A stretch of DNA of 64,000 nt, from the NCBI RefSeq assembly GCF_001039005.1, contig NZ_LDWR01000031.1, forward strand, positions 1 to 64,000, read 5' to 3'. Position 1 is the first letter of the stretch; the number at the start of each line of letters is the position of its first letter. Below are positions 34,549-43,900 of this stretch, piece by piece. The notes beneath the pieces are model-generated. The model did no database searches and had not been told where the DNA came from. It saw nothing but the letters and a program-made list of their open reading frames with translations. The translations under genes were made by a program, and so were the position numbers. The DNA comes from Burkholderia cepacia. Its GTDB lineage: Bacteria > Pseudomonadota > Gammaproteobacteria > Burkholderiales > Burkholderiaceae.

Positions 34549-36027
34549 TCAAGCCTCCGTCGTCCGATGCGCGAGCGCACCCAATACCTGCAGTGCGGCG
34601 CGATGCCCCGAACGCACCGCGCCATCCATTGCACCGGCCCAGATATCCGCCGTCTCCGTTCCTGACCAGATCAGCCGCCCGGCCGGCGGGTGCAGGTACT
34701 CGCCCCACTTCGTCCAGAAGCCGGGCGGAATCGGATGGATGCAGGTCAACGACCACGGGTCCACCTTGCCCCAGTCGAAATCGTGGAACTGTGTCGGGCG
34801 CAGCGCCTTGTCGCCGAGCGCCTGCGCGTAGATCGTGGAAAGCGTCTGTTCCGCCACCTTCGCGTCGCTCGCGAGCGCGCCCGGTGCGATGAAGCCGTTG
34901 ATGACGCCGATCGAGGCGTCCGGCGGCGAGTTGTCATAGGCCCACAACAGCGGACCGTTGACCGGGATGACCTGCCCGTTGCACCCGTCGTCGCGCCAGA
35001 ACGGCCGGTCGTAGACGTGAACCGTCTTGCGCATCGGCGCGTACGCGGGCCACAGGCGCTGCAACTGCGCGCGGCCGTCCGGCAGCGGCGGGTCAAATAC
35101 GAACTGGTTGCACAGCGCCGGATTCAACGCGACGATCACGCGGCGCGCACGTACGACGCCCTGGTCGGTATGGAGCTCGACGACCTCGCGATCCCAGCCG
35201 GAAATCCTGCGCACCGGGCAGGACAGCTTCACCCGTTCGCCCAGTTCGTTCGCCATCCTGATGCTCAGCACCTGCGAACCGCCGACGAAACGCGATTCCT
35301 GTGCGCCCCCCTTGATCGACTCGAGCTGGTCATAGTCGCTGTTCGCGCTGTTGATCGTCGCCAGGTAGTGCAGCAAGCCGAGCTGCGCCGGCGCCGTGCC
35401 GAGCGACAAACGGGCCGCCAGGCTGAACGAGAATTTCTCCTCGTTGGTCAGGCCTTGCTGCGCGAGCCACGCACCCAGCGACAGTTTGTCGAGCGCCGCC
35501 GCATTCGGCGCTTTCCACGGTGCCGCCGAAGGCACGTTCTTCGCCATCGCGTTGAGCCGTGCCGCGATCGTGCCGTTGCCGCCCACCGTGCCCTGGGTGT
35601 CCTGGGCCACCCGCGCACCGTCCGCCAGATACACCGTCTTGCCGGCGTAGTACGTATCGAAGGAATCGACGTTCAGCTCGCGCGCGAGATCGACGATCGC
35701 CGTCTGGCCGGGGCCGAACCACTGCCCTCCCGCCTCGGAAATTCTCCCGCCGCCGAGGTCGTGGTTGTAGGTTCGCCCGCCGACGCGATCGCGCGCCTCG
35801 AGCACGACGAACGATTCACATCCGGCACGCTTCAGGTCGCGCGCAGCGGTCAGCCCTGCGAGCCCGGCGCCGATGATCACGACGTCGAGCACGCCGTCGT
35901 TCCCGGTGACTGCGTCGGCTGCATGCGCGAGCGACACATCGCCGGCCGCGAGCGACGCCGCGCCCACCGCTGCGAGGCGCAGTATGTTGCGCCGAGTCTG
36001 TGCATCCGGCCTGGGTTTGCGATTCAT
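34549..36027 (-). CDS. Tat-exported flavin monoamine oxidase family protein (copy 2)
   Basis: A 492-residue paralogue of the enzyme at 29806-31293. The Tat signal is TRRNILRLAAVGAASLAAG; the FAD motif is VVIIGAGLAGLTAARDL; the MAO-type Lys is in MRKTVHVY. The C-terminal motif is GTETADIWAGAMDGAVRSG: where copy 1 and classical amine oxidases have Tyr, this copy has Ala, so the aromatic cage over the flavin appears lost. The start at 36027 follows AAGGAAC. It lies 60 bp after a TetR gene and runs straight into the cytochrome c gene. The difference from copy 1 suggests a different amine or a bulkier substrate. Confidence 0.86.
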   Translation of the reverse strand: MNRKPRPDAQTRRNILRLAAVGAASLAAGDVSLAHAADAVTGNDGVLDVVIIGAGLAGLTAARDLKRAGCESFVVLEARDRVGGRTYNHDLGGGRISEAGGQWFGPGQTAIVDLARELNVDSFDTYYAGKTVYLADGARVAQDTQGTVGGNGTIAARLNAMAKNVPSAAPWKAPNAAALDKLSLGAWLAQQGLTNEEKFSFSLAARLSLGTAPAQLGLLHYLATINSANSDYDQLESIKGGAQESRFVGGSQVLSIRMANELGERVKLSCPVRRISGWDREVVELHTDQGVVRARRVIVALNPALCNQFVFDPPLPDGRAQLQRLWPAYAPMRKTVHVYDRPFWRDDGCNGQVIPVNGPLLWAYDNSPPDASIGVINGFIAPGALASDAKVAEQTLSTIYAQALGDKALRPTQFHDFDWGKVDPWSLTCIHPIPPGFWTKWGEYLHPPAGRLIWSGTETADIWAGAMDGAVRSGHRAALQVLGALAHRTTEA

Positions 36028-36087
36028 TTTTATGTTCCTTCCGTCCTCGTCAGTTTGTCCTTCCACCGGTACACCGCAATCGCGCGG

Positions 36088-36744
36088 TCATTCCATCGAC
36101 TCGTCGTACGGGCTGATCGCGAACACCCGCGTCACCGCCGCGTCGACCCATGCGTCTGTCAGGTGCCACCGTCCGCTCGCGTCGTCGGGCAACACGTCGT
36201 CGCCCAGCCCCGTCAGGCCGAGCGTCAGCAACTCGATCGGCAAAGGCAGCCGCGCATCGGCGCACGCCGAGCCACGATCCCGCTGCTCGTTCAGAAATGC
36301 AGAGAATTGAATGCGGAACGGCTGGTCGTGCACGGACAGGAGCGCCGCTTCCATCCACAGGACGCAGGCGTCTGGCTGGCGATAGCGTTGCCTGAAGTAC
36401 GCGTGCATCGCGCGCTCCGTGACCTCGCGGTCGTTGCGCGCTTCTACGATGCGCATCAGTTCACGCTCGACGTCTTCGTGATCACGCTTTAGCAATTCGA
36501 GCAGCACGATCGTCTTGTCGCTGAAATTCGAATAGAATGCGCCGCGCGTATAGCCCGCCGCAACGGCGATGCTCTCGATGCTCGCCGCCGCATACCCCCT
36601 TTCGGCGAAGATCGTGCGTGCCGCTTGCAGCAAACGCTCCCGTGACTCACCATCGCGTTTCCTTCCGCGCCGAGGCGTCGGCTTCACCGCCTGTCCCGCC
36701 TGATCCGCGCCGGGTGTTGCATACTCTTTAAGATCCTCATTCAT
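36088..36744 (-). CDS. TetR/AcrR-family regulator in amine-oxidase module A
   Basis: A 218-residue regulator. The DNA-binding domain is ERLLQAARTIFAERGYAAASIESIAVAAGYTRGAFYSNFSDK, a standard AcrR-type helix-turn-helix unrelated in detail to the other two TetR genes here. The start at 36744 (MNEDLKEY) was chosen as the ATG closest to the domain and lies 10 bp after the membrane-protein stop. It is therefore inside the operon it may control, a common arrangement for autoregulation. Confidence 0.86.
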   Translation of the reverse strand: MNEDLKEYATPGADQAGQAVKPTPRRGRKRDGESRERLLQAARTIFAERGYAAASIESIAVAAGYTRGAFYSNFSDKTIVLLELLKRDHEDVERELMRIVEARNDREVTERAMHAYFRQRYRQPDACVLWMEAALLSVHDQPFRIQFSAFLNEQRDRGSACADARLPLPIELLTLGLTGLGDDVLPDDASGRWHLTDAWVDAAVTRVFAISPYDESME

Positions 36745-36754
36745 TTCAGGATTC

Positions 36755-37450
36755 CTATTCGAATGAGGTAAATTCACGCCATCGGAGCATGCCTGCAGCC
36801 CCGGCCGTTTCGACATGACGCTTCCGTTCCAGCGCGCAGTACGCGTAATAGATCGCGACCGCGAAATATGACCACGTCAGCAGCGCCAGCACGGGAAAAC
36901 TGAATACGGCGCCGTGCGTATTGCCAGGCATCTTGTATAGGTCGTCGACGTACGCGACGACCAGCGACAGCACGAGCGCCAGCGTCGTCGTCGTCGCATG
37001 CAACGCTTCCCCGACGCGCAATAGCCGCACGACGAAATAAACCAGATAGAGCGCCAGCAACACCCACATCGCTACATAGAAATACGGCAGGACGATATCG
37101 ACGAACTCGAGCGTCATCAGCACCATCGTTCCCACCACGGCCATCCCGAACAACATGACGACCTGCTGGGCCATCGGCCTGTATTCGTGCGTGACGGCCA
37201 TCATGCCGGCAGCCGCGATCACCGGGATGCCGAACCCCCTCGTGAACATGTCCAGGAAGTGCGCTACGCCGGACGAGCCTGACCAGCCAGTCGCCATGAA
37301 AATCAGCGCGTTGATGGCGGACGCCGCAACGACCCACCAGGCGGCCCCGAGCAAAGGGTTACGCTTCCGGACGAACTTCATGCCATAGGTGCCTGTCACC
37401 CACGCCAGCAAGGCAACGGACAACGCGATGTTAGGAGATCTGAAATCCAT
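36755..37450 (-). CDS. Seven-helix membrane protein of the amine-oxidase module (copy 2)
   Basis: A 231-residue paralogue of 28415-29104, with the same helix pattern and shared motifs (GTYGMKFVRKRNPLLGAAW, FTRGFGIPVIAAAGMMAVT, PYFYVAMW, YYAYCALERKR). The start at 37450 (MDFRSPN) matches the paralogue's start; a longer in-frame extension to 37561 is not supported. Here it is the first gene of the operon rather than the last, so the module's gene order has been rearranged: membrane protein, TetR, oxidase, cytochrome. The promoter signature is about 210 bp upstream. Confidence 0.75.
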   Translation of the reverse strand: MDFRSPNIALSVALLAWVTGTYGMKFVRKRNPLLGAAWWVVAASAINALIFMATGWSGSSGVAHFLDMFTRGFGIPVIAAAGMMAVTHEYRPMAQQVVMLFGMAVVGTMVLMTLEFVDIVLPYFYVAMWVLLALYLVYFVVRLLRVGEALHATTTTLALVLSLVVAYVDDLYKMPGNTHGAVFSFPVLALLTWSYFAVAIYYAYCALERKRHVETAGAAGMLRWREFTSFE

Positions 37451-37661
37451 CAAGAAACTCCCTGTACCGATTCGGTTCGACGCTTCATTTGTTCTCCGGA
37501 TCAACGCTCGCCCGACGCGATTGCGCACACCCATCGGTGTGCTCATGTTTCCCGCTCGCACCGGCAGCGAAACCCCACACTTCCTCGATCCTCGCCTCTT
37601 CCATCGAATCCGGCCGGATCAAGCTGGCCGGGACATTCAACAGATAGAAAATTGTGACTAA

Positions 37662-37719
37662 TGTAGGTCATGATACACAATAAATGACCACAAGAAAAAG
37701 GCAGGGTATTCCCCTGCCT
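37662..37719 (-). promoter_or_regulatory. Shared promoter signature, copy A
   Basis: On the minus strand AGGCAGGG-GAATA-CCCTGCCT is a perfect 8-bp-arm palindrome (37699-37719) followed by TTTTTC. TATCATGACCTACATTAGTCA then lies 39 bp from the palindrome core. The palindrome with its T-run could also act as an intrinsic terminator insulating the operon from upstream transcription. The site is 212 bp from the start at 37450. Confidence 0.65.
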
Positions 37720-38230
37720 CGAAAGCGCGTGAATCGCGTGGGATCATCCGGCAGGCATCGAGCCAGACGATGGCTCAACACCCCTGCCGACCCGCGCCGC
37801 GCGGCACTGCCAGCGTCGCTCGTAATCCAACGCATGCCGAACCATCGTGTCATCCGGTAGCCAATTTCGTGCGATAACATTGCGATTCGATGGAGTGAAT
37901 AGCAAAAACAAAAGCGGACACCATGACTGAAGAATCCATACCGTCCCACGCGAGTCGAGCCGTTCGGCCGCTGTCTCTGTCGGTCGGGAGCGATCCCATT
38001 GATGCAAGCCCGGCCCTCTCCGGTCCCGGGCACCATGACATCTCCGGCACACCTGCAGCCGGGAGCCTCGGCGCACCGAGGCGCGCCGCCGCCTTCCGCA
38101 CTGCTGCGGCAGCCCCTGACCGGCACACCGCTCGCCCGCCCCCGTCACGTATCTCCGCTGATGCCACGGCAATCAGACCGCGCAACTTTCCCGTCGTGAA
38201 TCAACCCAACGCCACGCTTGGGAGCACGAA
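37720..38230. other. Intergenic region without a supported gene
   Basis: Several short open frames exist on both strands (for example 37923-38234, plus), but none has recognisable content or a convincing ribosome-binding site. The sensor kinase gene that starts at 38231 probably has its promoter here. Confidence 0.5.
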
Positions 38231-39370
38231 ATGAAGCTCGGAGGGCTGGGCCGCAAGATTGCGGTGTCGATGGCGGAGCTGGCGCTCGGCGTCACGTTGA
38301 TCGTCGTGCTGATGCTCTATGCGTTCTACTACGTGATGCTCCGGCACTGGAGCGACGTTTGCTACCAGGCGACCTGGTTTCCGTCGAACCCCGAGTGGAT
38401 CTGGCTGGGCATCACCATCGTGACCGGCCTGGCACTCGCGATTGTCGTGTCGGCGCGACTCGCGCACCGGATTCTGGTGCCGCTCAACTCCGTCGCGGAC
38501 AGCATTCGCCGCGTCGCCAAGGGCGACCTGACCGCGCGCGCCGTCGCCGGCGATCGATCGATGCGCGAAGCCGCGCTGATTGCGGATGACTTCAATGCAC
38601 TCGCGGCCCAATTGCAGCGCATGACGGATGAACAGGCATTTTGGAATGCCGCGATCGCTCACGAACTGCGTACGCCGGTCACGGTTCTGCGCGGGCGGTT
38701 GCAGGGGCTGGCGGAAGGCGTCTTCCAGCCGGGCGAGGCGCTGTTTCGAAGCCTGTTGACCCAGGCGGAAGGACTGACGCGCCTGATCGAGGATCTCCGC
38801 GTGATCAGCCTCGCTGAAAGCGGGCATCTGAGCGTCAGCATCCAGGAGACCGACCTGGCGACGCACATCAACGCGGTCGTCGAGATGTTCGAGGATTCAC
38901 TGGCCGCGGCCGGTCAACACATGGTGCTCGATCTCGATACGCGGCCCATGCGCTGCGACCCGTTCCGGATGCGCCAGGCGCTGCTCGCGCTGCTGGAGAA
39001 TGTGCGGCGCTATGCGGTACCCGGCGCGATACGCATTCACACGCGCGTCGAAAACGGTGCGTGTCGCTTGCTGGTCGAAGACGAGGGGCCGGGCATCCCG
39101 GCCGATTGTGCGGCCCGGATTTTCGATGCATTCCGGCGCGTGGACGATACGCAATCCAGCCAGAAGGGCGGCAGCGGCCTGGGGCTGGCCGTGGTCGCGG
39201 CCATTGCGCAGGCGCACGACGGAGAGGCATCGTGCAGCCCGACAGCATGCGGCGGCACGGCGTTCGAGTTGCGCTGGCCCGACAGCCCCGCATCGCCGCG
39301 CATCGCGACACCGGACCGGAAGGACGTGACGTCCGCCACGCAGCGCTCCGTCGATACCGATCCGTGCTGA
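38231..39370 (+). CDS. Sensor histidine kinase of the RND pump locus (AdeS/BaeS-like)
   Basis: A 379-residue membrane kinase. Two helices (about residues 16-37 and 57-76) flank a very short periplasmic loop, then a HAMP linker. The phospho-acceptor is His144 in AIAHELRTPVT. The C-terminal ATPase has N-box LLALLENVRRYA, DEGPGIP and GGSGLGLAVVAAIA. The short periplasmic loop suggests that the signal is sensed in or near the membrane. Its partner regulator is not next to it but at 45627, on the far side of the three pump genes; the pairing is inferred from context and resembles the AdeRS control of AdeABC. Confidence 0.88.
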   Translation: MKLGGLGRKIAVSMAELALGVTLIVVLMLYAFYYVMLRHWSDVCYQATWFPSNPEWIWLGITIVTGLALAIVVSARLAHRILVPLNSVADSIRRVAKGDLTARAVAGDRSMREAALIADDFNALAAQLQRMTDEQAFWNAAIAHELRTPVTVLRGRLQGLAEGVFQPGEALFRSLLTQAEGLTRLIEDLRVISLAESGHLSVSIQETDLATHINAVVEMFEDSLAAAGQHMVLDLDTRPMRCDPFRMRQALLALLENVRRYAVPGAIRIHTRVENGACRLLVEDEGPGIPADCAARIFDAFRRVDDTQSSQKGGSGLGLAVVAAIAQAHDGEASCSPTACGGTAFELRWPDSPASPRIATPDRKDVTSATQRSVDTDPC

Positions 39371-39640
39371 ATCTCCCGGCGAGCCGTCGACGCGCCCCGC
39401 GCCGGCCTGCCGCCGCGCCTCGTCGCGCACACCCCCGCCACCGCTGAACGGGAGGTGCGCTCGCCGTCCACGCCGATGCGATCCTCGCGATAACAACACC
39501 CGGACCGCTGGGCCGGCGATGCCGATGGCATGCGCGGCCACCGCGATTTCGTCAGATGATTTCGGCATTCCGGGATTCCCGCACTGCCATCTTCGGGCTT
39601 GGCCCGCCGCCGCATCGCCCTCCTGTCATTCTTTCGCACC

Positions 39641-39699
39641 CTCCATCAAACCTCCATTTTTACGCACAAAAAACTCCATCGGGCGCACGCACACTGCGA
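39641..39699 (+). promoter_or_regulatory. CTCCAT repeat promoter, copy 1 (RND pump)
   Basis: CTCCAT at 39641, 39652 and 39674, i.e. on an 11-bp grid with one position skipped, followed by GCACACTGCGA at 39689. The copy upstream of pqiA has CTCCAT/ATCCAT at the same offsets (0, 11, 33) and the same GCACACTGCGA at offset 48. Direct repeats at about one helical turn are the usual binding pattern of OmpR-family regulators. The rest of the 374-bp region before the adaptor gene holds nothing else I can support. Confidence 0.72.
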
Positions 39700-39744
39700 A
39701 CCGAAAATGCGGGCCATTGGGTGCCTGCGTCCCAAGGAGTCCAC

Positions 39745-40902
39745 ATGAAGAATCAGAAACGAGCCTGCTACGGCGCTGTGTGCGCGCTGGTGGCGGCGAT
39801 GCTGGCGGGCTGCGGGCCCTCCGAACAGCAGGCCGCCGCGCCGGCCATCCCGGTTGCGGCGATGACGCTGGCGGCCTCGCCCCTCGACCTGACCGAAGAC
39901 CTGCCCGGCCGCGTCGCGGCCCACCGGATCGCCGAGATCCGGCCGCAGGTCAGCGGCATCGTGCAACGACGGCTGTTCGAACAGGGCTCGGAAGTGCGAG
40001 CGGGCGAGCCGCTGTTCCAGATCAACCCGGCGCCGTTCAAGGCCGAAGTGGACACGGCCGCGGCGGCCCTGCAACGTGCGGAAGCCGCGCTCGAACGGGC
40101 CAAGGTGCAGACCACGCGTCTCAAGCCGCTGGTCGAGGCCGACGCGATCAGCCGGCAGGTCTACGACGACTCGGTGTCGCAACGCGACCAGGCTGCCGCC
40201 GACGTCGCGCAGGCCCGCGCGACGCTCGCACGCCGCCAGCTCGACCTGAAGTTCGCGACCGTCGAGGCGCCGATCACGGGCCGCATCGACCAGGCCCTCG
40301 TGACCGAGGGTGCGCTGGTCGCGAGCAGCGACAGCCAGCCGATGGCACGCATCCAGCAGATCGACCAGGTCTATGTGGACGTACGCCAGCCGGCTGCGTC
40401 GCTCGATTCGCTGCGCGGCGCGCTCGCGGGACAGCCTGACGCCGCGGGCAACGGGCTGCCGGTCGACGTGCTGCGCGACGACGACTCGCGCTACGACGTG
40501 AAGGGCCGCATGCTGTTTTCGGGCGTCAACGTCGACCCGGGTACCGGCGACGTGCTGCTGCGCGTGCTGGTCGACAACCCGAAGCGCGAGCTGCTGCCGG
40601 GCATGTACGTGCGTGCCCGGATCCCGCGCGCGCACTACGTCAACGCGCTGACCGTACCGCAACAGGCGATCGTCCGCGCCGGCGGCAAGACGCAGGTCTG
40701 GGTGCTCGACGCGAAGGGCACCGCGCATCTCAAGGCCGTCGAAGTGGGCGAGCTGACGCACCGCAGCTACCGCATCAAGTCGGGTCTGCAGGTGGGCCAG
40801 AAGGTCGTCGTCGAAGGCATGGAGCGCCTGAGCGACGGCGCGGCCGCGACCGCGACCGCATGGAAGGCGCCTGAAGCGGTCAAGACCGCTTCCACGCACT
40901 GA
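39745..40902 (+). CDS. RND efflux periplasmic adaptor lipoprotein
   Basis: A 385-residue membrane-fusion protein of the AcrA/MexA/AdeA type. The signal ends in a lipobox (AMLAGC). The barrel-lipoyl-hairpin order is visible: VSGIVQRRLFEQGSEVRAGEPLFQI for the lipoyl half, a coiled-coil hairpin (about residues 100-165), then FATVEAPITGRIDQALVTEGALV. AAGGAG precedes the ATG at 39745. It is the first gene of the pump operon and stops 20 bp before the permease gene. Confidence 0.95.
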   Translation: MKNQKRACYGAVCALVAAMLAGCGPSEQQAAAPAIPVAAMTLAASPLDLTEDLPGRVAAHRIAEIRPQVSGIVQRRLFEQGSEVRAGEPLFQINPAPFKAEVDTAAAALQRAEAALERAKVQTTRLKPLVEADAISRQVYDDSVSQRDQAAADVAQARATLARRQLDLKFATVEAPITGRIDQALVTEGALVASSDSQPMARIQQIDQVYVDVRQPAASLDSLRGALAGQPDAAGNGLPVDVLRDDDSRYDVKGRMLFSGVNVDPGTGDVLLRVLVDNPKRELLPGMYVRARIPRAHYVNALTVPQQAIVRAGGKTQVWVLDAKGTAHLKAVEVGELTHRSYRIKSGLQVGQKVVVEGMERLSDGAAATATAWKAPEAVKTASTH

Positions 40903-40922
40903 TTCACGGAGAGCCTCCAGTC

Positions 40923-43900
40923 ATGTCCCAATTCTTCATCCGGCGCCCGGTCTTCGCGTGGGTGATCGCCCTCTTCATCATCCTGCTGGGCCTGATCGCC
41001 ATCCCCGAACTGCCGGTTGCGCGCTACCCGTCGGTCGCGCCGCCGACCGTTACCATTACCGCCACCTACCCGGGCGCGACGCCGCAAACGATGAGCGACA
41101 GCGTGCTGAGCCTCATCGAGCGTGAACTGTCCGGCGTACGAAACCTGCTGTACTTCGAATCGTCGGCGGATACCTCCGGCCAGGCACAGATCACCGCGAC
41201 CTTCAAGCCCGGCACCGATTCGGCGATGGCGCAGGTCGAGGTTCAGAACAAGCTCAAGTCGGTCGAACCGCGCCTGCCCCCCGTCGTGCGGCAAAACGGC
41301 GTGATCGTGCAGTCGGCCGCAACAGGCTTCCTGCTGTTCGTCGGCCTCAAGTCGGAAAGCGGCCGCTACGACGAAAACGCGCTTGCCGACTACATGGCGC
41401 GCAACGTCGTCGAGGACTTGCGACGCGTCGAAGGCGTCGGCCGCGTGCAACTGTTCGGCTCCGAACAGGCGATGCGCATCTGGGTCGATCCGCAGAAGCT
41501 GATCACCTACGGCCTGTCGATGAGCGACCTGACGACGGCCGTCAGCCAGCAGAACGTGCAGATCGCCCCGGGCAGCCTCGGTGCGGCGCCCGCGCTGCCG
41601 GGCCAGCGCGTGACGGTGCCGCTCACCGCACAAGGCCAGCTCACGTCGCCGGAGCAGTTCGCGAAGATCGTGCTGCGCGCGAATGCGAACGGCTCGAAGG
41701 TCGTGCTCGGCGATGTCGCGCGGGTCGAACTCGGCCCGCAGGCGTTCACCTTCGTCAACAGCGAGAACGGCAAACCCGCCACCTTCGCCGGCGTGCAACT
41801 GGCGCCGGGCGCCAACGCGGTGAAGACCGCCGAGGCCGTGCGCGCGCAGCTGGACATGATCGCCAAGACCATGCCGGCCGGCATGACCTACTCGATCCCG
41901 TTCGATACCGCGCCGTTCGTGAAGATCTCGATCGAGAAGGTGATTCACACGCTGCTCGAAGCGATGGTGCTCGTGTTCCTGGTGATGTACCTGTTCCTGC
42001 AGAACGTGCGCTACACGCTGATCCCGGCGATCGTCGCGCCGGTGGCGATGCTCGGCACCTTCACGGTCATGCTGATGACAGGCTTCTCGATCAACGTGCT
42101 GACGATGTTCGGCATGGTGCTCGCGATCGGCATCATCGTCGACGATGCGATCGTCGTCGTGGAGAACGTCGAACGCCTGATGGTGGAAGAAGGCCTGTCG
42201 CCGAAGGACGCGACGATCAAGGCCATGAAGGAAATCACCGGCGCAATCATCGGCATCACGCTGGTGCTGACGGCCGTGTTCCTCCCGATGGCGATGTCGA
42301 GCGGCTCGGTCGGCGTGATCTATCAGCAGTTCACGCTGTCGATGGCCGTGTCGATCATGTTCTCGGCTCTGCTCGCGCTGACGCTGACGCCGGCCCTGTG
42401 CGCGACGATGCTCAAGCCCATCGAGCATGGCCATCACGAGAAGCGCGGCTTCTTCGGGTGGTTCAACCGCCGCTTCGACCGCCTCACGGATTGGTACGAA
42501 ACGCGCGTCGGCGGGCTGGTCGGCCGCACGGGCCGCGTGATGCTGCTGTTCGTCGCGATTTCCGCCGCGCTGGTGTTCGGCTTCCGCATGCTGCCGTCGT
42601 CGTTCCTGCCCGAGGAAGATCAAGGCTACTTCATGACCGGCTTCCTGCTCCCGGCAGATTCGACCGTCGAGCGCACGGGTGACGTGGTCAAGACCCTCGA
42701 AAAGCATCTCGCGTCGCGCCCGGCAATCCAGTCGAGCATCTCCATCATCGGCTACGGCTTCTCCGGCCTCGGCTCCAACGCGGCACTGAACTACGCGGTG
42801 CTCAAGGACTGGGACAAGCGCGAGGGTTCGTCCACGCTGGAAGAAGCGATGCGCGCGCAGGCAGCGATGGGCGCCGTGACGGAAGGCACGGTCATGAGCC
42901 TGTTGCCGCCGGCGATCGACGGGCTGGGCACCAGCTCGGGCTTCACGATGCGCTTGCAGGATCGCGCCAACCAGGGCTACGCGGCGCTCAAGGCGGCTGA
43001 AACCAAGCTGCTCGAACTGGCCGCGCAAAGCAAGGTGGTGACCGGCGTCTATCCGGACAGCCTGCCGGTCGGCACGAGCGTGCGGCTGGACATCGACCGC
43101 GAGAAGGCCGAAGCGCTCGGCGTGTCGTTCACGACCATCAGCGATACGCTGTCGGCCGCGATGGGCTCGACCTATGTGAACGACTTCCCGAACGCAGGCC
43201 GCATGCAGCAGGTGATCATCCAGGCCGATGCCCCGGCACGCATGCAGATCGAAAACGTGATGAAGCTCTACGTGCGCAACGCGACCGGCGGCATGGTGCC
43301 GCTGTCCGAAGTGGTGCATCCGGTCTGGTCGGAAGCTCCGCTCCAGATGGTGCGCTTCCAGGGTTATCCGTCCGCGCGCATCTCCGGCGGTTCGGCACCC
43401 GGCTACTCCAGCGGCGCGGCAATGGCCGAGATGGAGCGTCTGGCGGCGCAGTTGCCGCCGGGCTTCACGGTGGCCTGGACCGGCCAGTCGCTGCAGGAGC
43501 GGGAATCGGCATCGCAGGCGCCGATGCTGATGGCGCTGTCGATGATCGTCGTGTTCCTGGTGCTCGCGGCGCTCTACGAGAGCTGGGCGATTCCGTTGTC
43601 GGTGATGCTGGTTGTGCCGCTCGGCCTGATCGGCGCACTCGGCGCGGTGATGCTCCGCGGGCTGCCGAACGACGTGTTCTTCAAGGTCGGGATGATCACC
43701 GTGATCGGCCTGTCGGCGAAGAACGCGATCCTGATCGTGGAGTTCGCGAAGCAGCTGCGCGAGGAAGGTATGGGGCTGATCGAGGCTGCCGTGCAGTCGT
43801 CCAAGCTCCGCCTGCGACCGATCCTGATGACGTCGCTTGCGTTCGGGCTCGGCGTGGTGCCGCTCGTCATCGCCTCCGGCGCCAGCTCCGAGACGCAGCA

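Noticed and set aside
37923..38234. Open frame of 103 residues before the sensor kinase
   Set aside because: Low-complexity Pro/Ala/Ser/Arg translation, no ribosome site and overlap with the kinase start.
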